From the NCBI GenBank assembly GCA_010015655.1, contig ML976693.1, forward strand, positions 97,369-161,368: a stretch of DNA of 64,000 bases, read 5' to 3'. The translations under genes and the position numbers were made by a program. Under the pieces are notes generated by a model. That model was not told the origin of the DNA. It did no database searches and saw nothing but the letters and a program-made list of their open reading frames with translations. Below, one piece after another: positions 1 to 12,076 of this stretch (the first letter of the stretch is position 1; each line of letters begins with the position of its first letter). This stretch comes from Bimuria novae-zelandiae CBS 107.79 (taxonomy: Eukaryota > Ascomycota > Dothideomycetes > Pleosporales > Didymosphaeriaceae).

Positions 1-260
1 CCAACCTGGCGTCGACGTACAGGAATCAAGGCCGGTGGAAGGAGGCCGAAGAGCTGCAAGCAAAAGAGCTAGAAATATGTTCGAGGGTGCTTGGGAAGGA
101 GCATCCTGACACGCTGACCAGCATGGCCAACCTGGCGTCGACGTACAGGAGTCAAGGCCGGTGGAAGGAGGCCGAAGAGCTGTTTGTGCAAGTGATAGAG
201 ACGAGTTTGAGGGTGCTCGGGGAGGAGCATCCTGACACGCTGACCAGCATGAACAATCTT
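1..260 (+). repeat. 126-bp coding tandem repeat (42 codons per unit)
   Basis: The DNA of the TPR gene repeats with a period of exactly 126 bp. The two stretches starting at bases 1 and 127 differ by only about one base over the first 55 bases. A third, partial copy of the EHPDTLTSM part starts at about 227. Near-identity at DNA level suggests recent unit duplication or homogenisation. Confidence 0.85.
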
Positions 261-368
261 GCCTTCACGCAGCAGTGCCAAGCTCGTTACACGGAGACTC
301 TTGCACTGATGGAAAGATGCTTCCGTCTGCGCCAGCAGGTCCTTAGGGAGCAACACCCTAAGACATAA
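3..368 (+). CDS. TPR-repeat protein, 3' end only (kinesin-light-chain type)
   Basis: The frame is open from base 3 to a TAA at 366-368, so only the last 121 codons are in the window and the start lies to the left. It encodes 42-residue tetratricopeptide units of the kinesin-light-chain kind, with the EHPDTLTSM-NLA signature, the GRWKEAEEL helix and the RVLG linker. Such arrays form the C-terminal sensor domain of many fungal NLR-like (NACHT/NB-ARC) proteins, but the N-terminal domains are outside the window, so that assignment is inference. The units are almost identical at DNA level with a 126-bp period: CCAACCTGG recurs at 1 and 127, and GCATCCTGAC at 101 and 227. The last unit is diverged and ends in EQHPKT. 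The GC content and intact codons contrast with the RIP-mutated DNA that follows. Confidence 0.85.
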   Translation, partial: NLASTYRNQGRWKEAEELQAKELEICSRVLGKEHPDTLTSMANLASTYRSQGRWKEAEELFVQVIETSLRVLGEEHPDTLTSMNNLAFTQQCQARYTETLALMERCFRLRQQVLREQHPKT

Positions 369-869
369 TCGTCGCTTAACACGCTATGTAACTAGCGAGC
401 TTAGTGTAGTTACGAAAGTCTATAACTTAACCTTTACTTATAAGGCTAATTTCTAAGCAAGATGCTAAATTACCTAACGTTAAGTTATAAATAACTTTTA
501 AAGGCATGTAGTAATGTAGCGGTGAATCTAACTCAAATCCTGATATTTCGTGGTGAGCTTTGATCCATTCCACACAGCATTTCTACGCAAAATGACAACG
601 GACCTGTACTGGAAGCGAGAGCATGTCTGGAAGAATAGCTGCGTGCAAGTCGGGAATAAGAGATGCCTGAGGCGAGATGCCTGAGGCGAGATGCTCAAGC
701 CGGGATTCTCAGCCACAGCGTGGTGCGCGGCACGCTGACATCTCAGCACGCTACTGCAAGCTGCTGCATGCCAAGAGCCGCTAGCAGCGCACGTCCGGTC
801 AGACCGTTTTGACGATCTTGTCGCTAGCACGGAGAAACTGCCAGGATGCGCACTCCTCACCTTAAGCTA
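369..869. other. Non-coding spacer with an un-mutated patch
   Basis: Bases 369-530 are AT-rich with no gene. Bases about 530-850 are GC-balanced and still rich in CA and TG, so this patch escaped RIP. It contains a direct repeat of the 14-mer GATGCCTGAGGCGA, starting at 662 and 676 with a degenerate third start. Open frames here have no recognisable family. After about 860 the RIP-type AT-rich sequence of Gypsy-1 begins. Confidence 0.5.
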
Positions 870-3800
870 ATCTTTTAAGGCTATAGTCTTAAACTTTACT
901 ATCTTAGTTTTATTTTTAACTTATTAAGTTCTTTACTAATATTTATTATTGCTAAGGGACAGCAGCTTAATAAAGAAAAGTTAGTTAATGGACGTAATAA
1001 AATAAGTAATAGTATAATTAATAACGCGTTTTTTAGTATTAGAGGCTAATATACTATAAGAGCGTAAGCTATAAAACAGATTTATACTACGCATGTCTAT
1101 ATCTAAGCGTTCTAAGAAGAATCTAAGCGGTTAAAAGTATAATAGACTATGCCTAGTTGTTGTCTCGGATCCTTAACCCTTAGTTATACGAACCCTAAAT
1201 ATATAAGTTTATTGCCTAAAGCTTAACTTTACACTCTTTATTAAATTTATAAATATTCTTTTAGCACTTTTAGCTTCTTAAGTGCTTAATCCTTTATATT
1301 AAATTTAATTACTTCTATCCGTCGCGGAACGAGTAGATTTTAAATATAATTATAAATTAAAGCTATAAAGTAGCATATAAAATTAAAGGATTTATATAAA
1401 TAAATACTATAAAGTCAACGCCAAGACCTATAAGGAAATAGAACCATATTTAGCAAGTAATTAAAAAGGTATCTAAATAAATACTTAATGCTAGTAAGAC
1501 TATCTTTACTAAATAAAAAAGTTATAAAAATAAGAATAAGATCTTTTATTACAGGTCTACGTTTTAGCGCAAATAATTATGCGTAGCAAGCTATTAACTT
1601 GTAAAGAAGTAATAGTTAGGGAAATAAAAAGATAGCCTTCTTATTTATAACTAAACTCTAAGTATTAAGAGTTAATAAGAATAAAATATAATAATTCTTA
1701 AGCAAGATTAAAGTACTTATTAACCTCTAAGACACCCTTTAGACTTTACTATAAAGAGTAAAAGGACTAACTAAAGAAATAGTAAAAAAGCGCTAAAAAT
1801 CCTTAATAATATAATAATACTCCTAAGAGACAGGAGGTACGAATTAGCTATTAAAAGTAAACTAATAAATAGAGCTACTAGAGAGATTAATAGTAGAGCT
1901 TATTTTAAACAAAAGAAAAAGCCGCTATTCTAAGATTCTTAATTTAGCTTACTTTAATAGTAAATAATAATATTACTACTACTTTAAAATAGTAATATAA
2001 TATAAGCTCCTAGAAGAGAGGGACTGTTTTAGAAATATACTTAAATATATTATTAGTTAATAAATGGGACGTATAGCGACGATAGGAATTACGTACCTAG
2101 ACTACTACCTAGAATATACTAAAGCTGACGTCTAGAAGTTACTAGACTATAACTTTTATAACTACCTAGTAGAAGAAATCGCGCGTAACTACTTACTTAT
2201 AATATAATAAGGGAACTAGAAGCTTCGTAATTTTAATTTTAACTTTAATAACTACGCTATAAAAGCTAAGGAGCATAATTAAAAAAAATTAAAAAAATTT
2301 ATACTTTTAAAGTCTTTATAATAACTTACAGGACTAAATAGTTATAGTAGATATAAATAATAATTAGGACCTATAAGGAGTCTAAAAAAAAGTTAATAAG
2401 GTTAAAAAAACCTTCTTTTAAAATAAATTATAGCTACTAAAGTTTTTTACTAAAAGCGAGGTGCTAGACGAGATAGATTAGAAACCTACTTAAGCTAACC
2501 CTAAAAGGATATCTAGCTAACAAAGCTAAGATAGAAGACACTAAGCGACGGATATTGCTATAAGACATAGGTCTAGTAACACATAGAAATAAGCTATGTA
2601 AGTGTCGCGCGAGGTAATAAAAACTTATAAAAAGAAGAGTTCCTATTTTTATTATAAAGATATAGGATACTACGTAAAGTAGTGTAAAATTCTACCTATA
2701 ATAAAACTAGCACAAGTTTGCGTCGCTATATTCGCTACTAAAAGATCCTTTAATAAAAGTTTAATATAGCTTTTATTAATTTAGAAAACTAGATCCTTCT
2801 AGTAATAGTTACTACTAGGAAGTAGAAGTAAGAAAAAGGATTTTTTTTTAATAATATTTAAAAGCTATAACTAGACTTAACACTAATAATAGTATACTCG
2901 CTTATTAATAATATTGTGCTAATACTAACAATAATTAATTCGGGTTATTTAATCTTTAAATTTATATTAGAAAAATTTATAATAAAAGCCTACCTATAGC
3001 GCAAAAGCCTATCTTATCTTTAGGCGGTTATTGTAATGGGCTACGCCTAGTGAGCACCCAGCCCCTTACAGTTATTAGTATTAGAGGCATAAAACTAATA
3101 TAGTTATATATCTTACTTAATAATAGGTTGTACAATCTAACCCTTAGCCTAACCTAGATAAAGAAAAATAGGGTTAAACTAGCCCTAGTAAAGAAATTAA
3201 TCTAAATTAAAAGTTTAGGCACCTACATCTATAACTAAAAAAGTAACTATTAATAAAGTTTTAAAAAGTATTAGTTATAGTCTTTATAGCCCTATATTAG
3301 CGTAATTAACGCCTAGGCAATAGGGCTAAGGTGTTTTTTATATTAATAAAGAATATATAAAAGGCGTTACCCTGTAAGCTAAAAGTAAACTTATAAAAGT
3401 TACTGCTTAAAGCTTTTAAGGTCTTATAGCATATCTTTTATAAGGAATAAGCTAATAAGCTCCCCTTACACTATAGACCTAGAGTGGATCTTTCTATCCC
3501 TCTTGTAAAAAAAGATAGTAAGACCCTAGAGATTCCCTATAGCTCTTTATTTAATATATCTCGTAAAGAGTTGCTCGTCCTTTAGAAAGAGCTTACTAAA
3601 TACTTAAATAAGAGATTTATTTAAGTAAGTAAGTCTAGCGCCGCCGTCCTAGTATTATTTACTAAGAAATCTAGTAGAGGACTATGCTTTTATATTAATT
3701 ATTAAGCTCTAAACGCTATTTTAAAAAAGGACTAGTATCTTTTACTATTAATTAGTAAAACTCTTTAGCTCCTCGCAAAGGCTAAATTGTTTAGTAAACT

Positions 3801-5503
3801 TAACATAATTTAAGCCTTTTATAAGCTTTAGATAATGAAAGGCAAGGAATAGAAAATAGCGTTTAAACTTAATTTAGTTTTTATAAGGAGCTAGTAGTTT
3901 CTTTTAGTCTAGCTAATGCGCTAAGTACTTTATAGCGGTATATTAACTAGGTACTAAAGGAGTACCTTAATAACTACTACTTAGTATATATAGATAACGT
4001 TCTTATCTTCTTTAGTAGAAGCCAAAAAGACGACGAAGAGAAAGTACGTATTATAATCTAAAAGTTAAGGGCTGTAGGACTATATTTAAATATTAAGAAA
4101 TTTAAGGTCTACATTAAAAAGACTAAGTACCTTAGATTTATTATAAAAGTTAAGAAGGGCGTAAGTATAGACCTAAATAAAGTTTAGGTAATTTAAAAAT
4201 AAAAGCTACTAATTTTAATAAAAAAAAGTCTAGAGCTTTGTATACTTTCCGAATTTTTATTAAAGATTTATATAAAACTTCACTAGTATAGTAAGCCCCC
4301 TTATAAAGCTTCCTAAGTAAAGGAGTAGAATTTGTTTAGGAATATTAGTAATAGTACGTATTTAACTTTTTAAAAATAGCGTTCTATATAGACCCTGCGC
4401 TAGTTTACTTTAATTTTAAATAAAAATTAGTACTAAAAGTAGTCGCCTTTAGCTAGTTAATTAGGGGATACTTCTTCTAGTATAATTATAATAGGATTCT
4501 ACGTCTAGTAGCTTACTTTTTAGCAAAGAATAGTCTAGCGAAATATAATTACGCTATCTATAATAAAGAGATACTTATAGTTATTAAATACGTAAATAAA
4601 TAAGACTATATATATTAAGTGGTAAAATACCTTACAGTCTATATTAATTATAAGAACCTTACGTATTTTGCTACTAAATAAAGATTAAATAAACAATACG
4701 TTTAGAAGGTAGATATACTTAGCTATATTAATATAATATTTATATATAGACTAGGATTAGTAAACTTTAGGGTAAACGCCCTCTTCTAAAGGGACTAAGA
4801 TTTACTGAAAGACAATAAAGATAATAAATTAAAGTTAAGACACTTTACGTTTTTTTTTTTAAATTATTAAAAGAAATAGCCTAAAGTCTTTTGTCACTTA
4901 AATACCTACTACTCTAAAGGAACCTAACCGCACTAAAGTAAATAAGTACTTAGTACTCGCTTACCTAACACGTCCTAAACTACCTATATTAACCCTTTAA
5001 GGAGGAGATAACCCTGTTAAACGACGCGAACTAGACTTTAATACTATATAGTGAAAGGTAAAACACGATAAAGATAGCGTGTATAGTAAAATAATGGCCT
5101 ATGTTAAGAATAGACTTAGGAAGTCCGAACATAAGTAAAAGTTATTTATTTATATCTTAGAATATATTATAAATAACTAAGGATACCTATACTATAAGTT
5201 AAGATAATAAGTACTAAATTTAAAATATTTACAAATAAAGCTAATAGTAATCGCGTATAGTTTTCTAGCTTTAAGATACTTAAAATAAGAAAATACTTAT
5301 AAAATTTCACTTAAAACTACTTCTGCTTAGGGATATTTAACTGAGTAAGGCAGTATATTAAGAACTATAATATTTATAAAAGAACTAAACTATAGATAAA
5401 AGTAAAATAGGGCCTGCTAAAGCCCTTAATGCTACATAAATAAGAATAGAAGGATATTATAATAGACTTTAATATTACCTTACCTAAAAGTAATAGCTGC
5501 ACG
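870..5503 (+). mobile_element. Gypsy-1: RIP-degraded Ty3/gypsy retrotransposon, left part
   Basis: Conceptual translation on the plus strand gives gag-pol with many TAA/TAG codons. In order there is a gag-like region (about 1500-2600) and a zinc knuckle (about 2644-2690) in which the first two Cys and the His all read Tyr while the last Cys (TGT) survives. Reverse transcriptase follows at about 3480-4150, with the catalytic box reading YIDNVL near 3985, so the second Asp has become Asn. RNase H-like sequence lies at about 4380-4620, and the integrase N-terminus at about 5380-5500 (GLLKPL motif). The changes fit C-to-T and G-to-A RIP. The left end and LTR are not defined. The element is cut at 5503 by the copia insertion and resumes at 10735 in the integrase core. 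Confidence 0.85.
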
Positions 5504-5745
5504 TGTTGATATGGCAATAGGCTGTTGGATCAAGACTTCGTTGCAACGATGTGGTATTGATTTGATTCTTGATTGCAGATCTATTGTGGTGGGCTATTGT
5601 GAGAAGTATTTATCAAGCGTGGTTTGTTCCCTGCTAGCCCGATCAGGACTAGCGCAACAAACCGCAGGCAAACTGCGCAACAAACTGCAGGCAAACTACA
5701 TGGCGGTGAAAGCCGTAGCAGTGTTGCGCAGGTTTGATACCAACA
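5504..5745 (-). repeat. Copia LTR (3' LTR in element sense)
   Basis: It begins TGTTGATATGG and ends ATACCAACA, giving TGTTG...CAACA termini. Just inside it (about 5746-5775) the coding strand is purine-rich (AAAAGAAAAGA), as expected of a polypurine tract next to a 3' LTR. Confidence 0.92.
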
Positions 5746-8105
5746 CTGGCTATCTTTTCTTTTATGCTACATGTAGCCAGTTCAGCCCAGAATGCTCAAA
5801 TCTGCAATAAAACACGATCCGTAACAGTTACTAGTTTTCTAACTAGACTAGCGCCGGTGCGCACCCTCTTAGTGCCTATCTTGCTTCTCCTATTATAGAC
5901 TTACTACTTCTTGCTATTATAATCGTGCTCTATAGTGTTAACTTTAGTACGATTAACCCAGCCTTGCACGCGAAGCTCGAGCTAGTTATAGTTAATAAGA
6001 TGCTCTATAGCTAAGTTAGATCTGGCCTTAGTTATTAAGTCTGCTAGATTATTACGTCTATTAATCTAGCGGATATCCATGAGCTCACTGCGCTTATAGG
6101 CCTTACGCAGAGCTATAATATTAATTATAAGGCGCTTCTCCTTAGTAGTGCTAAGCTTAATAAGGTAATTATATAAGGAGCGTGAGTTAGTGCACACGAC
6201 AATAGGGACATTAAGGAGGTTAAGTCGCTACATAATTATATTAATTATACCGCTAATTATAATTGTAATGTTAACTCTATAGGCTATCGCGTAGATCTTA
6301 GATATAAGGACGCTACGAGTGACGCGCTTGCACTTAATAGATAACTAGTAGATAATATTACTAGTAAACTTAAAGTTATAATTACTATCTTTAGTCTTAT
6401 TGCCAAGCGTGATCACGAAGCCTATTTATAATAATATGTCCTTATTATTAGCAAATAATACGTTAATAAAGGTGTATAGCTTTAAGTTGCTTAAGTCTAG
6501 TAGGATAAAGTTAAGGCCGCGAGTAATATTCTCCTTTTGCTAGATAATGCGCTTATTTAATCTGGCAATTTCTTCTTTTATAGGCTCACTCGCTTAGGCT
6601 GCAGCGGCGAGGTCGAAGCTCGCCTCTAGTTAATAGATTATTGTAATATAAGCACCTCGAGTGCACTATTAAATGTATAATTACTTATTATTAGCTATTT
6701 CTAGCTTCTCGCCTTGCTTCTTCTAGCGCAGAGTAATAGCGCGATTATTATTATTAAGCTTAATAATATAGCCGTTAAAGTTAATTTGCGCGTCTGGTGA
6801 GAGAAACTACTTAGGCTTAGCCTTAAAACGTAGCTCTTAGTCCTTAAGGTCTGTAAAAGCTTTGTTAGACAGACCAAGCGTGTCGTTAGTTTACATGCTA
6901 ATAATGCCAAAGCACTTGCTGCTAGCCTTACTAATAAGTAGGCATGGATTATAAGTAGATATCACTATGTAGAGAGTCTTAGTGTGGTGTTTATTATACG
7001 TTGACCACTAATAGGCACCTGCTTTAGTAATACCGTACAGTGGCTTAATAATAACTATAACTATGTTTGTTAGATAACTTTCCTTGAGCTGGGCTGGTAT
7101 GTCAGCCATAATAGTACGCTAGAGTGGATCATCCGATTGCGTATAGGCCTGAGTGATGTCACGGAGCCAGAGGTACATGCCTAGCTTTAATAGTGATGGT
7201 GCTAGAGCGATAATCACACGCTGGCTTACACGCTAGATAGTGGGAGACTATATTAGGATAAGCTTCTTGTTGTTATTAGCGTATCTTTAGATAACAAGAC
7301 GGGACTTTTCGTACGGGCGATTAGTAGTCTTGCCCTTAACTTTATTAATAATACGTGACTTAAAGATACGGACCTTATTATAATAGTAAGAACTATACTT
7401 CTTGAAGCGAAAGACACCTTATGTTATAAAGGCGTTAATCTCTACCTTTATAGATACTTTAAATAGTTACCTTAGTATTATAATCTTGCCGACTGCTTAT
7501 AGCTTCTTAGCTAGGACAAGATTATTACGCTCACGTTAATTGAGGTTAACTGTGGCAGTTATAACTTTATTAGGTTTTAGCTTATTCTTTAAGCCTTTTG
7601 GCCTATCGCGCTTACGCTTGGGCGCGGGCTCCTCCATAATAGGAGTAAAATTATTGTTGGAGCTACCGTTGTCCTCGTCCTCTACAGAAGGGGTAATGAT
7701 GGTTGTATTATCTGCATGATACGGGCGCACTGTAGTAATGCAAAAGGTAACTTATTTATTATTAATTTTAATAACCACGGATTGCTTGTTAACGTGGAGG
7801 GCGATTATCTAATGCAGGCTAGACTATTTATAGTTCTCTTACTAGACCTTAACGCTACTTAAGATAGGTAATAGTAAGATATTAGTTGCGTTAGGACTAT
7901 TACGAGTTATAAGAGCCTTATTAACTTGGCGCTTTGCCTTAATCTTACGTACTTTAGCTATTGCTTTACGCACTATAGTGCCGCGGGCGGTAATAGATAG
8001 CGATAGTAGTAATTTCTTTAACAGGCGAGGATATGCTTTAAAGACGAGAAGAGTTAGGACAAGTTCGTTAGGACCTGCGGTGTTATTAACAGCCTTGACA
8101 GCCAT

Positions 8106-8400
8106 CTATAAGATATGTTTGGGAGCGGTTGTGCGTCTAACGTCTACAGAAATCACCCTATAAGCACGGCAAATAGGAGCATAATAGCGCTTAATTTTGC
8201 TAATTAAATAATGTGCCTCTATTGGGACTTCCTTAACCTTAATTACAAGTAACGTGGCGTTATTAATAAATTTGTTAGTAATAAAGTTCTTGCCAGCATC
8301 TATCTTAATGACGTTAGGAGGACCAACGTATATATCAATCCACATGGCGCGAAGGAGATCCCAAGTAGTGTTTGCCTAGATATTTAGCATGAATTAAGTA
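8106..8400 (-). pseudogene. Copia integrase core remnant
   Basis: The minus frame reads DIYVGPPNVIKIDAGKNF and then EVPIEAH, RYYAP and CRAYRVI. This is the C-terminal half of a copia rve integrase core, with the Asp of DAGKNF and the Glu of the EAH motif still present. Upstream and downstream frames are interrupted by stops. Confidence 0.8.
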
Positions 8401-10487
8401 GCTTAAAAAGCTATGGCTTTATTAACTACGTGGAGCACTGGTTTCTGATTAATGTACATTATATTAATAATAATGCATAAGTTAAAGTCTATGTTATCGC
8501 AAATAGTAAAGCGGAAACGGCCAGGTGCTTTACTGTAGATTTAACACTAGTAACAGTACTTATTAATGCAATTAATAATGTCCTTATTAATGTCTTTATA
8601 GCCTGCTTTACTAAGGATCTTGTGTAGTCATCTAGTAGCAGGATAGCTAAAGCGTCGGTGAAGCTGGCGCAGCTTAGTTTTAGTTAAGTAGTAAATAACG
8701 GTCTCTTGTTTATCAAGCAGGAGCCATGGATGTCCCTATTTACAAATAATTGGGAATTCTTTGCCACCTTGAACGAGCATATTGTCGATGTTGTTAAAGA
8801 AGATACTATGATAATCTATATTATTTAAGCAGAGTAGAAATGGTGTGTTGGTTAGTATTACTATAAAGGTAATTGTACTAAATGGCGTGCTAACATTAAC
8901 GTTGCTAAGGGAGAAACACTCTAGATTATCTCTAAATTAGATTTAATAACGTTCTGTAGTGGACTTATTAATAACTGTAAATAGTTAGATAAGCTGTAGC
9001 GCCTTCACTTATGTCTTGCTAGTAGTTAAGACACTAGCTACACTAGTGTTAGGCATAATACCTTAAAAGATATCTACGCCGTAGCGTGAATTAAATAAGA
9101 AGAGTTAAGTATCTTTATTTACTTTACTAGAGATATAAGGATTATTGCCTGTAATTGCATAAAGTGCAGTAGCGTTATTAAGGCTAGAGACAATAGCGTC
9201 GCCGTTAATCTTGCTATAGGATATAGTTAAGTAGACTTAGTTAGTAAAATATGCTTTAATATTATTATTACTGGCATTATTATCGCTGCCGTCGCTGTCT
9301 TCAAGCTCTATGCCTTTATAGCTGGCGAGAAACACTTTATAGCTCGGGGCATTAGGATTATCTTAAGCGTATTAATTATAGCGTTGGCAATGCTCCATGC
9401 GCTCCTTCTTTAAGTGTCGAGTTAACTAGCACTTAGGCTACTTGCAGATAAAGTATGTCTTATTACAGCAATTGCCTAAGTAGTTTAACTAATAGTTGTT
9501 ATTGTTAAATTGATTGCCGCGCGATCCACCTTGACCTTAATAGCGGTGGCTATAGTAGTTATTATCTAATAATCCTGTAGCTTATTAATTATTACGGATG
9601 TAGTGGCGATTGGTGTAATACTGCTTATCTGCATCTCGTGATAGAAACTGGCTATTAGGATAATAGCTTAACCACATGCTGACTACGTTACAGAGATCTG
9701 CAGCGACACCTTTAAATATAGTCGCTAGCTTTAAGCAAGCCATAGTAGTTACTTTAATGCCACGACATGCGCTAAGGAGCTATTACGTAAACAAATACTA
9801 ATTATAGCTCTTACCCTAGTCCTATAATAGTGCCTAATAGAGCATGTTTATCTTATTAATAACTATTTTAAGACACTCTATAGGGTCTTTCTTAGGGTTA
9901 GCAGTTATGACGCTCTTAAGCGTAGTGCTATGCTACTCCTAGAGGTATATCTAGTGAGCTTGTGTAGTGTTGAAGTACGTGCGCAGCTTATTAAGTATTA
10001 TATTATAAGTAAGCGTAAGCGCCTAGGGAGTAATATAATTATAGTAATACTAAAGCGCTTGGCTAGTGAGCATAATAGAGAGTGCTATTTTATACTACTT
10101 ATCCTTATTAATCCCAACCTTAGTGCAGAGGTCGTTAAACACCTTAATCTTCGTCTTAAGGATGTCGTATTTGTCACCTAAATACTTCTGCTCCGGCGTG
10201 TATAAGTTAGCGTGGTTGACGCAAATCTCCTTCCGAACTGAGCCTTGGTAGGGACAATCCAGGCGGAGAGATCCTTCAAATACGAGGCGCCGCTGATCCT
10301 GATACAGGATAGCAGTGAGCTTGTCGTACCTGTACTTCGCACTAGCGATGCTGTATCCTGGGCCTTGGTAGGGGAGGAGGCATGCGCTAACCGCTTCTAT
10401 CGCCAGAATACTCAGCCTGAAACGTGCGCTAAGATTCCCTGTACACAGTATATCTTGCCGATCTGTAGTGTAGCAACCACTGATCAG

Positions 10488-10729
10488 TGTTGATACGGTA
10501 ATAGGCTGTTGGATCAAGACTTCGTTGCAACAATATGGTATTGATTTAATTCTTAATTGCAGATCTATTGTGGTGGGCTATTGTAAGAAGTATTTATTAA
10601 GCGTGGTTTGTTCCCTGCTAGCCCGATCAGGACTAGCGCAACAAACCGCAGGCAAACTGCGCAATGAACCGCAGGCAAACTGCATGGCGGTGAAAGCTGT
10701 AGCAGTGTTACGCAGGTTTGATACCAATA
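10488..10729 (-). repeat. Copia LTR (5' LTR in element sense)
   Basis: It is the same length as the partner LTR (242 bp) and nearly identical. The differences are transitions of RIP type, including a terminal CA now reading TA. Confidence 0.92.
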
Positions 10730-10734
10730 GCACG

Positions 10735-11661
10735 AATATTACAATAATTATAAATAGACTTAGTAAAGACCCTAAGTTCATTAGTCTTTTAAACTTTAAT
10801 ATACCTACGGTTATAATAGTATTTTTTTAATACTAAGTAGTATACTACTTCTTTCCCTTCTGTATTATATTAGACCGCAGGGGATAGTTTGTAAGCGAAT
10901 TTTAGACGCTCTATAAATAAGCAGGTATTAACTAAAGACTATCTATAGTAAAGCACCTAGAGACAGATAGGTAAATAGAATAAATAAACTCTATCCTTAA
11001 AGCCTACCTCTAGGCATATTATAACTAGTAATAAGATAACTAGATAAAGTAGCTTCTTATAACCTAAATAGCTATAAAAGGGTAAGAAGCTATATTAATA
11101 GGAGTTAGTATATTTTTTTTCTTATAGCTCGAATATTAAACTAGTTAAGAACTTTAGGGCACGGAGATTAGCCTTAAAGCTTAAAACTAACGTAAAGTAG
11201 GCTTTAAAGGTAATAATAAAAAAGTTTAAAAAAGTTTTTAACTTTACCTAAGTAAAAATAATAATAGCCTAATAATAATAAGAACGGCTAGTAAACCGTT
11301 AACATAAGAATACTTTAATCTTAAAGAAAGGAAATAATGTGTAACTAAAATATAAAAACTACCTCTAAAACTAGCATCTAAGAAAAAGGTTTATTATAAG
11401 AAAGTTAATAAACTCTTAGGTAGTAGAACTAGATATCCTACTAAATATACACCTAAGGTTCTACGTAGACAGGCTAAATTTAGCCTTATTAAACCCTCTT
11501 CCTAGCTAAATTACTAATAACGCTTAGTTTAAAACAATTATAATGAAGAAAAGTGAAAATAAGTATAATATAATTAATATATATATAAATATTAGTCCTA
11601 TAGAGGTAAGAGAGTTAAATACCTAGTATAGTAAAAACACTACTCTTAAAGAACTTAGGAA
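10735..11661 (+). mobile_element. Gypsy-1, middle part (integrase core to chromodomain region)
   Basis: The sequence continues the integrase broken at 5503. The plus frame reads a degraded rve core (NRLSKD near 10756, then a GDSL and INKQVLTKD-like stretch at 10875-10950). A C-terminal region ending at about 11660 (DRLNLALLNPLPS near 11465) matches the segment ahead of a chromodomain in fungal gypsy elements. It is cut again by Gypsy-2 at 11667. Confidence 0.75.
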
Positions 11662-11666
11662 CCTTA

Positions 11667-12076
11667 TGTTAGGATCCGAGATCCTAGGAAGACTGTGCCG
11701 GTTTTATACTTAACCCCTCATGTCATTCGCTATGAATGACTGGTCATTTCGCGACTACGCCGCATGGCGCTAAGTTATGTAACTGCTCTGTAGAGAGCGC
11801 TCGCCAAAGAGCGCTCACCAGCGAGCAGTCTAGGACATGTATATATAAGACCACGATAGTAGTCTTCTACTATTATGTTTAACCTATTTATTAATCTATC
11901 TTTTAGATCTAAATAAGCAACCTTATTAATTTAATTATATAGTATATACTTTTAATACTAACGCCCTAGTAATAAGCGTAAGCTATTACTACTAACTCTT
12001 CTTATCCTACTAGTACTCCTGCCCGAGAACTAACCTTAGCCCCTTAGGAACTAGCTACTTATTTAAGACCTTAATA
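11667..12076 (+). repeat. Gypsy-2 5' LTR
   Basis: It begins TGTTAGGATC and ends TTAATA (a RIP-altered CA end). It contains two units of a 14-bp GCGCTCGCCAAAGA-type repeat at about 11797-11825. Confidence 0.88.

Larger units (their letters stand above)
5504..10729 (-). mobile_element. Complete Ty1/copia LTR retrotransposon, RIP-mutated
   Basis: Two 242-bp LTRs (5504-5745 and 10488-10729) bound the element, and GCACG flanks it on both sides (5499-5503 and 10730-10734), a 5-bp target duplication. Coding sense is the minus strand. Gag lies at about 10095-10480 and the integrase core at about 8106-8400 (DAGKNF, EVPIEAH). A basic KRKRDRPKG stretch is near 7600. Reverse transcriptase lies at about 6400-7450, and the RNase H end at about 6000-6400 (KAYKRSELMDIR, NNLADLITKA). 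The gag-integrase-RT-RNase H order is the copia order. The frames are broken by RIP stops, so it is non-autonomous now. It sits inside the Gypsy-1 integrase and is therefore younger. Confidence 0.92.

Noticed and set aside
10464..10487. Primer-binding site of the copia element
   Set aside because: The sequence inside the 5' LTR (TGATCAGTGGTTGC on the coding strand) does not clearly match a tRNA 3' end or the initiator-Met half-tRNA site, so no call was made.
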